Of a stretch of DNA of 39,200 nt, positions 1 to 7,733 are shown piece by piece. Origin of the DNA: Verrucomicrobiota bacterium (GTDB lineage: Bacteria > Verrucomicrobiota > Verrucomicrobiia > Limisphaerales > SIBE01); contig JAQBVM010000022.1 in assembly GCA_027623095.1 (NCBI GenBank), positions 1 through 39,200 of the forward strand. The letters run 5' to 3'. The notes below the pieces were generated by a model that saw only the letters and a program-made list of their open reading frames with translations, searched no databases and had not been told where the DNA came from. The stretch's first letter is position 1, and each line of letters starts with the position of its first letter. The translations under genes and the position numbers were made by a program.

Positions 1-61
1 ATTGGCAAGCACTTTCTCCAACCTCAACAACAGCAACCCTTCATAAATTTAAACAAAATTA

Positions 62-424
62 CCGTGCCGCACCACGGAGGATGTCGATATTTTAGTTGAG
101 CCGACGGAAGAAAATTGCCAGCGCGTCATCGATGGATTATCGAAGTTGTCCGATGGGGCGGCAAGCGAACTTACGCCAAAGGACATTCTTGAGAATGTAG
201 TCGTGAAGGTTGCTGACGAGGTGGAAGTCGATATCAGCACTCACGCCTGGCGAGTCACATACGCGGACGCGGCTGGAACAGCACGCGAAGCCGTGGTCGA
301 GGGAGTGAGGATTCCGTTTCTGAGTTTAGATTGGCTGATCGCAAGCAAAGAGACGTACCGGGATCAGGACGCTTCGGATCGTCTCCGTTTGCTGGAACTG
401 AAACGCCGTTCCCTTGGCGCGTAA
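62..424 (+). pseudogene. 5'-truncated nucleotidyltransferase remnant
   Basis: The open frame reads RTTEDVDILVEPTEEN near its beginning. This is the substrate/metal-binding strand of minimal nucleotidyltransferase-fold proteins, where a G-x-x-R-x-T-x-D-[VI]-D pattern carries the catalytic acidic pair. The frame ends with LIASKETYRDQDASDRLRLLEL, the tail typical of these proteins. The roughly 40 N-terminal residues that should precede the RTTEDVD motif, including the usual GG.A segment, are absent. In this frame there is a stop codon at 50-52 and no plausible start before the motif. The first internal ATG (146) lies beyond the catalytic strand. I therefore read it as a gene truncated at its 5' end rather than a working enzyme. 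Its original role (antitoxin or abortive-infection type nucleotidyltransferase) cannot be fixed. The first 61 bases of the window hold nothing I recognise. Confidence 0.55.
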
Positions 425-448
425 TCGCCGGACGGTTCGAGCAAAGCG

Positions 449-568
449 GCGGTGCGCCTGCGCCGGCAGACAACGACGTCCGTGGCATGGATCGCCGAGC
501 GCCTGAGCATGGGTTCGCATTACTATCCCACCTATCTGCTCCAGCAAGCGCGCAAGCATAAAAGGTGA
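449..568 (+). pseudogene. transposase-like C-terminal tail remnant
   Basis: In the frame of the preceding remnant and after its stop codon, the translation reads AVRLRRQTTTSVAWIAERLS followed by MGSHYYPTYLLQQARKHKR and a stop. The pattern RLR-x-x-T-T-x-x-x-x-W-I-A-x-R-L-x-M-G resembles a tail I recall at the end of REP-associated or IS200-like transposases in Verrucomicrobiota. That family assignment is from memory and is tentative. No transposase body, start codon or terminal repeats are present, so it is only a relic. It sits between two other broken genes, which suggests that mobile elements have scarred this stretch. Confidence 0.35.
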
Positions 569-575
569 AATTCCT

Positions 576-947
576 TTGTTGTCAACATTCGGAACTGACC
601 CGTTTCGGCCCAATCTGCGGGAAATACCTCGATGGTTTACTTTGTACTGCGGGACGGCGCTGGCATTGCGATTGGGACATCGCGTTTCTTTGGATATCGA
701 GACCGTGCTCAGGCGTGGATTGGATCTGGCGACGGCGCTCGCCTGTGCCAAGGCTGTATATCGTCACGAGTTTGATCCGGCGTTAGGAATCAAAGCCTTG
801 CGTTACTTTGGCGACGTTCCTGAGTTGCCGAAAGCCACAACCGATTTCCTTGCTGACGCCGCCGCGAAAGTTTGTGAGATTCCCGAAGTGAAAGCTGCGG
901 CCACGAAAATCACGCCGGACTGTTTTAGAAAAACACAACAACCGTGA
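576..947 (+). pseudogene. internally deleted AbiEii/AbiGii-type nucleotidyltransferase remnant
   Basis: Residues about 22-42 read FTLYCGTALALRLGHRVSLD, which matches the FYLxGGTALALxLGHRxSxD motif of AbiEii/AbiGii toxin-family nucleotidyltransferases. The second Gly is replaced by Cys. Normally about 60-80 residues separate this motif from the later part of the protein. Here it runs within a few codons into GLDLATALACAKAVYRHEFD and then GIKALRYFGDVPELPK, a downstream segment of the same family. The 123-codon frame is open but far shorter than the family, which usually exceeds 200 residues. Internal deletion is the simplest reading. Its stop codon overlaps the GTG start of the next gene in a GTGA. 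No partner antitoxin is visible. I see it as a relic of a toxin-antitoxin or abortive-infection gene. Confidence 0.55.
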
Positions 948-2386
948 AAACTAGACCTCGATCCAATCATTGCGGACGTTACGAGAAATTCAAGAACCGC
1001 CGCGAGTTTCTGAAGAAGGCCGGCGCGGGTTTCGGCATGCTGGCGTTGGCGGACCTGCTGAAAGGCGATGGTCTGCTGGCCAACGATTTGGAATCCGCCG
1101 ACTCGGGGCGCGCTCTCAATCCGATGGCGCCGTGTCCGCCGCAGTATCCGGCGAAGGCGCGGTCGATTATTTGGCTGTTCATGGAGGGCGCGCCAAGTTC
1201 TGTGGATCTCTTCGATCCCAAGCCTGAACTCACCAAACGCGACGGCCAACGCATCGAGATCGACGTGTTCAACGGGAATCCGGGGCCGCTGATGAAATCG
1301 CCTTTCAGCTTCGAGCAACACGGCCAGTCGGGCGCGTGGGTTTGCGAGAAGTATCCGAACGTGGCGAAGCACGTGGATGATTTTGCGTTTATCAAATCGC
1401 TCTACAGCGAATCGAATGATCATGTGCCGGCGCTTTATCAAATCAACACGGGCATCGCCCGGCCGGGATTTCCCAGCGCGGGCGCATGGATCACTTACGG
1501 GTTGGGAAGTGAGAGCCGGAATCTTCCTGGCTACGTCGTGCTTGGCAATAGCCAGGGTGTGAAGGGCGGGCCGCTCAATTGGAGCGCCGGTTTTCTTCCG
1601 ACCAGCTACCAGGGCACGCTGTTTCGTTCCTCGGGCGCGCCCATTCTCAATCTCACGCGACCCGCGCAGGTCGCGCGCGAGGATCAGCGGGCGCAGCTCG
1701 ATTTTCTCAAGCAAGCCAACACCAGCCATCTCGAGGAACACGCCGGCGAACCGGACCTGCTGGCGCGCATCCAAAGCTTCGAGCTGGCGTATCGAATGCA
1801 AATGGAAGCAAGCGACCTGACGGATTTCTCATCTGAATCGAAGGAAACTCTGGCGCTGTATGGGATCGACCAGGATGTGTCAAAGAACATCGGCACGAAA
1901 TGCCTGATGGCGCGGCGGTTGGTCGAGCGCGGCGTGCGCTTTGTCCAGGTGTACAGTGACGGCGAATGGGACGCCCATTCCGACCTCAAAGGCAATCATA
2001 CCCATCACTGCGCCTCGACCGACATGCCAATTCACGGGCTGCTGACCGATCTGAAGCGCCGCGGTTTATGGGATGACACGCTGGTCATTTGGGGCGGCGA
2101 GTTCGGCCGGATGCCGGTCTCCCAAGGCAGCGGTGGACGCGATCACAACCCGAACGGTTTCATGGCGTGGATGGCCGGCGCGGGCATCCAGGGCGGCGTG
2201 AGTTATGGCGAGACGGATGAAATAGGCTACCGGGCTGTCAAAGACCGCGCCAGTGTCCACGACCTTCACGCCACCATGCTTCATTTACTCGGTGTGGATC
2301 ATCAGAAGCTCACATACTTTCATAACGGGCGGAGTTATCGCCTGACGGATGTTGCGGGCGAAGTCATCGGGAAAATCCTGACCTGA
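944..2386 (+). CDS. DUF1501 domain-containing protein with Tat signal
   Basis: The 480-residue product starts with a Tat-type leader: NRREFLKKAGAGFGMLALADLL at about residues 18-39, a twin-arginine motif followed by a hydrophobic stretch. Export of a folded protein is therefore likely. The body shows the DUF1501 hallmarks: IIWLFMEGAPSSVDLFDPKP near residue 75, LVIWGGEFGRMP near 390, then GGRDHNPNGF and WMAGAGIQGG. DUF1501 proteins have an alkaline-phosphatase/sulfatase-like fold and are abundant in Planctomycetota and Verrucomicrobiota. They are usually coupled to a DUF1549/DUF1553 cytochrome partner, which is missing here. The GTG at 944 is the only usable start before the Tat motif and it overlaps the stop of the upstream relic. 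No strong ribosome-binding site is visible. The substrate is unknown. Confidence 0.9.
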   Translation: MKTRPRSNHCGRYEKFKNRREFLKKAGAGFGMLALADLLKGDGLLANDLESADSGRALNPMAPCPPQYPAKARSIIWLFMEGAPSSVDLFDPKPELTKRDGQRIEIDVFNGNPGPLMKSPFSFEQHGQSGAWVCEKYPNVAKHVDDFAFIKSLYSESNDHVPALYQINTGIARPGFPSAGAWITYGLGSESRNLPGYVVLGNSQGVKGGPLNWSAGFLPTSYQGTLFRSSGAPILNLTRPAQVAREDQRAQLDFLKQANTSHLEEHAGEPDLLARIQSFELAYRMQMEASDLTDFSSESKETLALYGIDQDVSKNIGTKCLMARRLVERGVRFVQVYSDGEWDAHSDLKGNHTHHCASTDMPIHGLLTDLKRRGLWDDTLVIWGGEFGRMPVSQGSGGRDHNPNGFMAWMAGAGIQGGVSYGETDEIGYRAVKDRASVHDLHATMLHLLGVDHQKLTYFHNGRSYRLTDVAGEVIGKILT

Positions 2387-2478
2387 TGAGGAGGGGGCCA
2401 CCGTGACGTTGAACGATCGAAACGCTGGCTGCCAAGAGAGCAACGCGACAGTTGCCCAGCTCATTTTGAGCCGGAGCG

Positions 2479-2643
2479 CGGCTGTGTGCAGGGCACCTGG
2501 GAATTCAGCCGTCCCTTCGGGACTTGCGCAACCGGCAATTCGAACCCGGCAATGAATTGCCGGGCTATTCTCGAATCTCCCTCCGGGAGGTGGAGACTTG
2601 TCGAAATGTCCAAACTCCAGGGCTGGTGCTTCGCACACAGCCG
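2479..2643. repeat. 165-bp palindromic element with terminal inverted repeats
   Basis: The stretch between the DUF1501 gene and the first FkbM gene is bounded by inverted arms at 2479-2497 and 2625-2643. The outer 11 bases (CGGCTGTGTGC and its complement) pair perfectly. After three mismatches, another five bases (GCACC) pair. Inside lie two clean hairpins: 2511-2523 (GTCCCTTCGGGAC) and 2545-2564 (CCCGGCAATGAATTGCCGGG). A smaller TCCCTCCGGGA palindrome follows near 2577. It encodes no gene. It could be a non-autonomous mobile element or a transcribed hairpin at the 3' end of the DUF1501 transcript. Confidence 0.6.
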
Positions 2644-2705
2644 GGCCTCTCCGCTGATTTGCTTGCGTTTTTGAACGCCTTGTCCTTCCTTGTCATCTGA
2701 CTAGA

Positions 2706-3533
2706 GTGAACCGCGATGAAAACACCGAACGGTCGTTTTGGCAAAAATCGAACGATCAGGAATGCCGCGACTGGCCGTATCGGCTGAGTCGGCGCATCCG
2801 GTCAATCGCGCGAGGCTGGTCTTCGAACCTGCTCGTTCTGGCGGATGAACCGCGGGCGATCGAGGCGATGAAGCGGGGTTGGGATGCCGATCACTTTGTC
2901 CGGCTTCAGCGATGGCATGACGGCGGGTTTAGGCCCAAGGTTATTTACGACATTGGAGCACATATTGGTGGATGGAGCGAAATGTGCCAATCGATCTTCG
3001 CGCCCGACCTTTGCGTGTTGTTTGAACCGCAGAAAGAACTTCAGGAGCAAGCTGGGGCGCGCCGACCGGCCGGCGCGAACTGGAAAGTATTTCCGGTGGC
3101 GTTGGGAAAAGCGGACGATGTTCAGCCGATGTTTGTCACAGAGAATTGTTCCGCGTCGTCGATTCTGCATCCGCTGGAAAAAGGCATTCCGGCGTCTTGG
3201 GGAACCCGGACGATTGGGCAAACTGACATTCGAATCGCTGCGTTGGATCAATTGGTTTCAGCGGAATCCCTGCCGCCGCCGGAGTTGGTGAAAATCGACG
3301 TCCAGGGGTACGAAGGTCACGTGATCGCCGGCGGAAAAGAGATCCTTTCAAAGGCCCAACGGATTGTCGTCGAAGTATCGTTGCATCCCATTTACAAGGA
3401 TCAATCGCTGCTGCCCGAAATTGCCTCCACGTTTTCCAGTTGGGGATTTGAAATTGTGGATATCCATGAGACATGCCGCGAATGGGCCGGAAGGCTTTGG
3501 CAGGCGGATCTCTGGCTAGCGCGAACTTCCTGA
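2706..3533 (+). CDS. FkbM family methyltransferase
   Basis: The 275-residue product has the Rossmann SAM-binding motif DIGAHIGGW at residues 82-90, the strand-2 acidic segment LCVLFEPQ at about 102-109 and the FkbM signature LVKIDVQGYEGHVIAGG at about 194-210. FkbM proteins are SAM-dependent O-methyltransferases. In polysaccharide clusters they commonly methylate sugar hydroxyls. It is the first gene of the glycan cluster. The next FkbM gene starts two bases after its stop codon, so the two are almost certainly co-transcribed. The start is GTG at 2706; no in-frame ATG occurs before residue 55. The N-terminal 75 residues are not part of the domain and are unassigned. The acceptor is unknown. 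Confidence 0.85.
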   Translation: MNRDENTERSFWQKSNDQECRDWPYRLSRRIRSIARGWSSNLLVLADEPRAIEAMKRGWDADHFVRLQRWHDGGFRPKVIYDIGAHIGGWSEMCQSIFAPDLCVLFEPQKELQEQAGARRPAGANWKVFPVALGKADDVQPMFVTENCSASSILHPLEKGIPASWGTRTIGQTDIRIAALDQLVSAESLPPPELVKIDVQGYEGHVIAGGKEILSKAQRIVVEVSLHPIYKDQSLLPEIASTFSSWGFEIVDIHETCREWAGRLWQADLWLARTS

Positions 3534-3534
3534 C

Positions 3535-4425
3535 ATGCTGTCGCCAAACCTTCTTAGCCGCCTGCGGGATTGCCTTCGCTACAAAGAAGCCGGCCCGATC
3601 GCAAAACCGTTTATCGACCCGTCCCGGTTCATCCGAAATCAACTTCGAAAATACGGTGTGCTCTCAGGAAAAACTGGGACGCTAAACACGGTCGAGACGT
3701 TCCATCTTTCCGAATTCACGGTCGTCCACGGCGAAGTGGTCAGCCAAGATCTGGCCTGCTACGGAATGTTCGAGCCCGCACTGACCGAAGCATTCATTCG
3801 CCTTGTGAAGCCGGGGCAAACGGTGGTCGATATTGGGATGCATTTGGGCTACTACGCTACGCTGTTCGCACTACTGGTTGGCGAACAGGGACGGGTCCAC
3901 GCATTCGAACCCACACCATCGACCCGCGATATCGCGCAAAAGAACACCGCGCGATTTCCTCAAGTGCGCGTGCATCCATTCGCCGTCTGGTCATCGAGCC
4001 AGACCATTCCATTTCATGATTTCGGACCGCGGTGGATGGCGTTTAACAGTCTTACCGAATTCCGCATGGAGCAGGCTCCCGTCGAAGCCAAAACGATTCA
4101 GGTGCAAACCACGACTCTTGACAGTTTTCATCAAGCGGAGAAGACCGGGGTGGCATTGATCAAGATCGACGCCGAATCCGCTGAGCGGGAAATCCTGGCG
4201 GGCGCAAAGAATCTCATCGCGGCCGATCACCCGATCATTTCGGTTGAAGTGGGGGATCATGGCGAATCGAATTCAAGCCGTCTTTTGGTGGGCGACCTGA
4301 TCGCGCTGGATTATCAGCCGTGGGAATTCGTTCATGGCGCGTTTGAGCGGCATTCCATTCGCGACCGGTACGATTACGACAACTTGATATTTGCGCCAAC
4401 CGCCATGGAGCTCTCGACGCGTTGA
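3535..4425 (+). CDS. FkbM family methyltransferase (second copy)
   Basis: The 296-residue product carries TVVDIGMHLGYYATL at about residues 96-110 (SAM-binding glycine loop), VHAFEPTP at 121-128 and LIKIDAESAEREILAGA at about 205-221, the FkbM signature region. The cofactor loop departs slightly from the usual D-x-G-A-N pattern, having M in place of A, as other FkbM members do. It lies one base after the stop of the other FkbM gene, but the two sequences differ strongly outside the motifs, so this is not a recent duplication. Its stop codon overlaps the ATG of the flippase gene (TGATG). It probably methylates a different position or sugar of the same glycan. Confidence 0.85.
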   Translation: MLSPNLLSRLRDCLRYKEAGPIAKPFIDPSRFIRNQLRKYGVLSGKTGTLNTVETFHLSEFTVVHGEVVSQDLACYGMFEPALTEAFIRLVKPGQTVVDIGMHLGYYATLFALLVGEQGRVHAFEPTPSTRDIAQKNTARFPQVRVHPFAVWSSSQTIPFHDFGPRWMAFNSLTEFRMEQAPVEAKTIQVQTTTLDSFHQAEKTGVALIKIDAESAEREILAGAKNLIAADHPIISVEVGDHGESNSSRLLVGDLIALDYQPWEFVHGAFERHSIRDRYDYDNLIFAPTAMELSTR

Positions 4426-5711
4426 TGAGCCCGTTCGTGCCCATCGTCTTGAATCAGGCGGCGACGGTCCTTCTCGGGTTGGTGTACATGCGTCTGGTCA
4501 CGCACTTTGTCCCGGTGACTGTGTATGGAACCTACAACGTGTTTCTAACGCTCACGCAGATCGGTGTGATGATCACGCACTCGGGACTTTCCAATCATGC
4601 GACGCGTTACTGGCAACGGGAAAGCGGCGGTTCCGGGATTTACGCCCGATTCCTTGGCCAGACGAGCCTGGGGCTTCTGAGGTATCTGATTCCCGGTCTC
4701 CTCGTCGTCGTTCTCGGGCTTCACTGGACCAACCCTTCCGTCGAATGGCTTTGGGCGTTCCCGCTTCTTGTCGTGAGCAATCTCGCTCTAGCGTTGAACC
4801 AGATCGCAACCGGATCACTGAACGCGGAGCGGAGCTTTTGGAAGGTTTTCTTCCTTACTTTCTTTGGGACTGCTGCTCGAACCGGTCTTCCAATCGGAGT
4901 CGCCTTGCTCACTGCCATGATGTTTCCAGCGCTCACGGTGGGGTTCTACCTTCATGCTCTGTGCATTCTTGGAATCTTGATAATTCTGTTTAGCTGGGTG
5001 CAAAAATCGCCCGCTCCCTCAAAGGAACGGATAGAAAAGTGGCAATACGAGCTGAAGGTGTATGGGCGCCCATTTATATTGCTGGGGATCGGCGCCTGGT
5101 TTCTGCTAAGCGCGGATCGGTGGATTTCGCTCACTTTTTTTGGCGAAGAAAAATCCGGACTATTCGCCACAGCGGCTGCATTGGGCATGATACTTCCGAA
5201 TATGGTGATGGCTGGAATGATGCAATGGGTGTTCCCAAGTATCTTCCACAAGGCGGACCTGGCGAAAACGCCCCAGGACTGGCGGAGCATTGCGGTGAAG
5301 TGCGATCAATCGACGATGATGTTTCTCGGTTTGACGATCGGAGGCCTTGTTACCTTGAAGATGGTGGCGCCGTATTTGGTCGGATGGCTGATCGGCGAAA
5401 AGTACGTTCCGGCATTCGACATGCTCGTTCCGGCTGGATTTGCAATGCTCGCATCCCAGATCAATCAGTTTTACTACCTGCTATTGCAGGGCCAGCACAA
5501 CAGCGCGGGGATGGTGAAAGTCATGCTCACCGTATCGGGACTGAAAACGCTGGGCAGCATCGCGGCAGCTTCGATCTCATGGGCGGCGTTCGAAGGGTGG
5601 CTGATCGCGTCATTGTTCATCAGTCTCATTCTTGGCCGCATGATGATTCGCAAAATGGCGCTTGGTCGAACATTCAACGCTCAACATCCAACTTCGAACG
5701 TTAATTTGTAG
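4425..5711 (+). CDS. oligosaccharide flippase family protein (Wzx-like)
   Basis: The product has about 428 residues and around 12 hydrophobic helices spread along its length (for example VLLGLVYMRLVTHFVPVTVY near the start and FILLGIGAWFLLSADRWISL mid-protein). This fits the MOP/PST superfamily of lipid-linked oligosaccharide flippases, which move undecaprenyl-linked units to the periplasmic face. ATG at 4425 overlaps the upstream stop and is preferred over the in-frame TTG at 4422. The last dozen codons (AQHPTSNVNL and neighbours) are encoded by a palindromic repeat that extends past the stop codon. The natural C-terminus may thus have been replaced by repeat-derived sequence. The position next to methyltransferases, glycosyltransferases and a polymerase supports a Wzx role. 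Confidence 0.85.
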   Translation: MSPFVPIVLNQAATVLLGLVYMRLVTHFVPVTVYGTYNVFLTLTQIGVMITHSGLSNHATRYWQRESGGSGIYARFLGQTSLGLLRYLIPGLLVVVLGLHWTNPSVEWLWAFPLLVVSNLALALNQIATGSLNAERSFWKVFFLTFFGTAARTGLPIGVALLTAMMFPALTVGFYLHALCILGILIILFSWVQKSPAPSKERIEKWQYELKVYGRPFILLGIGAWFLLSADRWISLTFFGEEKSGLFATAAALGMILPNMVMAGMMQWVFPSIFHKADLAKTPQDWRSIAVKCDQSTMMFLGLTIGGLVTLKMVAPYLVGWLIGEKYVPAFDMLVPAGFAMLASQINQFYYLLLQGQHNSAGMVKVMLTVSGLKTLGSIAAASISWAAFEGWLIASLFISLILGRMMIRKMALGRTFNAQHPTSNVNL

Positions 5712-5755
5712 GTTGGACGTTCAACGTTGGATGTTCAGTGTTCGAAGTTCGAATC
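5666..5755. repeat. imperfect inverted repeat of TTCAAC/CCAAC tracts
   Basis: Dense copies of CATTCAAC, CAACATCCAAC and TTCGAAC on one side (5666-5700) face their complements (GTTGGACGTTCAAC, GTTGGATGTTC, GTTCGAAGTTCGAA) at 5711-5755. The two sides form a long imperfect hairpin across the end of the flippase gene. A related tract occurs at 7700-7733. Such tracts are familiar intergenic repeats in this kind of genome. This one supplies the last codons and the stop codon of the flippase gene and may act as its 3' end structure. Confidence 0.6.
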
Positions 5756-5844
5756 CGGAGTGAGCAACAACACTTGTGATACAGGCTGGCCGTGTCGATT
5801 CAGATATGCTCACAATGCTTCGGTGAAAACCGTTGGAAAGCGAT

Positions 5845-6582
5845 ATGGATAAATTGGTGACGACATCCGAGGAACGCTTTTGGCACTCAGAAGCGTTCGC
5901 TCGAGATCAATGGGTCAAGACGCACGCCGAACGGCTGGCACCCAAAAGCGTGGTTTTGGATGCGGGCGCGGGAGCGAGCAAGTATCGGCCTCTATTTGCG
6001 CACTGTGATTACAAGACCCAAGACTTCTGCAAGTACGATGGACCTCTGGTTAAGTATCTTCGACCGATTGACTATGTTTGTGAGATAACGGCAATTCCAC
6101 TTCCGGATCAGTCATTGGACGCGATTCTATGCACCGAGGTGTTCGAGCATGTGGTCAATCCCATGGCGGTCTTGACTGAATTCCACCGTCTTCTGAAGCC
6201 CGGTGGAAGACTGCTTTTGACAGCGCCGTTCATTTCGCATCTGCATATGGAACCGTTTCATTACTATTCGGGATTTATGCCGTATTGGTACCAGTTCTGG
6301 CTTCCCAAGCGAGGATTCCGCATAGAAAGCACGAGCGCCGTGGGCGGCCCCGGGCAGACCTGTTTGACATTTTGCCAGGCGTTCTATTCTCAATGGTCGG
6401 CCGCGGAAAAGAATCTCGGGCAATTCCGCCGAATTGTTTCTCTCGCGTTTCGGGTGCCAGCAAAGATTCTGGTTCATGCGGTTTTGCCGCGCATTCTGCC
6501 CAAGTTTGATCCTTGGCTGGGCAACCGTGTCATTTGCTCGACATCCCTGGTTTGCGCGGTGCGAGTTTCGGATTCGAAGTGA
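5845..6582 (+). CDS. class I SAM-dependent methyltransferase
   Basis: The product has 245 residues from the ATG at 5845. That start is preceded by a GGAAAG ribosome-binding site and is preferred to the in-frame TTG at 5833. It shows the Methyltransf_11-type core: motif I VVLDAGAGASKYRPLF at residues 36-51, the post-motif segment DQSLDAILCTEVFEHVVNP at 88-106 and motif III LLKPGGRLLLTAPF at 116-129. Members of this family methylate small molecules, sugars or lipids. Its neighbours make a glycan-modifying or chain-capping role likely. Its stop codon overlaps the GTG start of the next glycosyltransferase (GTGA), which argues for translational coupling. The acceptor is unknown. Confidence 0.85.
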   Translation: MDKLVTTSEERFWHSEAFARDQWVKTHAERLAPKSVVLDAGAGASKYRPLFAHCDYKTQDFCKYDGPLVKYLRPIDYVCEITAIPLPDQSLDAILCTEVFEHVVNPMAVLTEFHRLLKPGGRLLLTAPFISHLHMEPFHYYSGFMPYWYQFWLPKRGFRIESTSAVGGPGQTCLTFCQAFYSQWSAAEKNLGQFRRIVSLAFRVPAKILVHAVLPRILPKFDPWLGNRVICSTSLVCAVRVSDSK

Positions 6583-7700
6583 ACGCTTTTAAGCACGTCT
6601 TCGCGGTGGTTCCCGATTGCCACACGGAGAGCGGTTATTATCGGATGCTCTGGAGAAGGCACATTTACGACGGGATTCGTCCGCTTGTGAATCACCTGGT
6701 CACTCCGGAAGGGCTCGACTTCAGTTGGGCGAGAAAAGGGCATGACACTCCCCTGAATCTGATGAGTGCCGAAAGAATTCAAACCAGTGAGAAGCTCTTG
6801 GACGGAATCAAAGCGGCTCATGCTGAACGCGGCCTGGATGCGGTGATTTCTTACTGCTATTCGCATGATCTGCAAGCGGAAGTGATCCAGGAGACAGTCC
6901 GAATGGGGGTTCCTTGGATCAATTTCTACTGCGACAGCACGCATATGTTCGAGAAGGTTGAGGAACTCGCGCGCCTTGTTTCGCTCAATTGGTTTCCGGA
7001 AATGGCCGCGGTTTCGAAATACCGGGCGCTCGGAGTTCCGTACCTGTGCGAGCCGTTCGCAATGAACCCCGAATGTCTGCCCGACTTGACGTGTCAAAGC
7101 ATCCGGCATCCGGTCGCGTTTATTGGACTGCCCACGTCGAACCGGATCACACTCTTGGGTTGTCTCAAATTGTACGGCTGTCGCACGGTGATTCGGGGTA
7201 ACGGGTGGCTGGGCGAGGGCGTGGATCCGTTTTACAATCGTGTGCCCCGCTCTCGACGGTTTCTCAAGGCTCTATTCCAGCCAAATCTGGGGGAAAAGAT
7301 CCTGCGCCGGGCACTCTGGCCTTCCGTTCGAAGAATGGCGGAAGGACCGTTAAGCGACCAGGAGTTCGAAGGTTTTGTGCGGAGCAGTCTGGTTCTTCTC
7401 GGGTTGAATCAAGGGAAGGATGCGCATGGACATTTTGCCAGTTACCTCAAGTTTCGTGACGTTGAGTTCCCAGGCTACGGATGCTGCTACTTGACGGAGC
7501 ATAATCCGGATGTCGAGCGCGTGTTCGAAATTGGAAAAGAAGTCCTCACCTACCGGGGAATGAAGGAAGCCGCCGCGCAAGTGAAGCGGATGGAGAAAGA
7601 GCCGGAGACGGCGCGAGGAATTGGGCAAGCCGCCAGAAAGCGGGTTCTGAGCGAGCATACCTGGGCGAAGCGACTGCAAGGTCTCGCGGCACGATTGTGA
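6579..7700 (+). CDS. glycosyltransferase (CgeB/Glyco_trans_1_2 type)
   Basis: The product has about 373 residues from the GTG at 6579, which overlaps the upstream stop. Longer in-frame starts exist inside the methyltransferase gene but would force a 70-base overlap. The C-terminal third matches the Glyco_trans_1_2 pattern: AHGHFASYLKFRDVEFPGYG near residue 283, then LTEHNPDVERVFEIGKEVL and TARGIGQAARKRVLSEHTW. The [FL]-R-[DN]-x-E-x-P-x-x-G step and the final LSEHTW are typical of CgeB-like glycosyltransferases. The N-terminal half has the Rossmann-like strands of a GT-B fold (FAVVPDCHTESGYYRML). Donor and acceptor sugars cannot be read from the sequence. It belongs to the plus-strand glycan operon. 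Confidence 0.75.
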   Translation: MNAFKHVFAVVPDCHTESGYYRMLWRRHIYDGIRPLVNHLVTPEGLDFSWARKGHDTPLNLMSAERIQTSEKLLDGIKAAHAERGLDAVISYCYSHDLQAEVIQETVRMGVPWINFYCDSTHMFEKVEELARLVSLNWFPEMAAVSKYRALGVPYLCEPFAMNPECLPDLTCQSIRHPVAFIGLPTSNRITLLGCLKLYGCRTVIRGNGWLGEGVDPFYNRVPRSRRFLKALFQPNLGEKILRRALWPSVRRMAEGPLSDQEFEGFVRSSLVLLGLNQGKDAHGHFASYLKFRDVEFPGYGCCYLTEHNPDVERVFEIGKEVLTYRGMKEAAAQVKRMEKEPETARGIGQAARKRVLSEHTWAKRLQGLAARL

Positions 7701-7733
7701 AGTTCGAACATTCAACCTCCAACATTGAACAGT
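7700..7733. repeat. short TTCAAC/CCAAC repeat tract between convergent genes
   Basis: GTTCGAACATTCAAC, CTCCAAC and ATTGAAC follow one another here, closely related to the longer tract at 5666-5755. It lies in the 11-base gap and adjoining gene ends between two convergent glycosyltransferase genes. It encodes the last residues (ELFNVGG) of the minus-strand protein. A bidirectional terminator-like role is possible, but no T-run is seen. Confidence 0.5.

Noticed and set aside
803-1801. 332-codon minus-strand open frame opposite the DUF1501 gene
   Set aside because: It lies entirely across recognised plus-strand coding sequence, is very rich in Arg/His/Gly as antisense frames of GC-rich genes are, and shows no domain.
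5666-5755. Possible CRISPR-like array in the TTCAAC repeats
   Set aside because: Repeat words are 7-12 bases with no regular spacers, and no cas gene is in the window.
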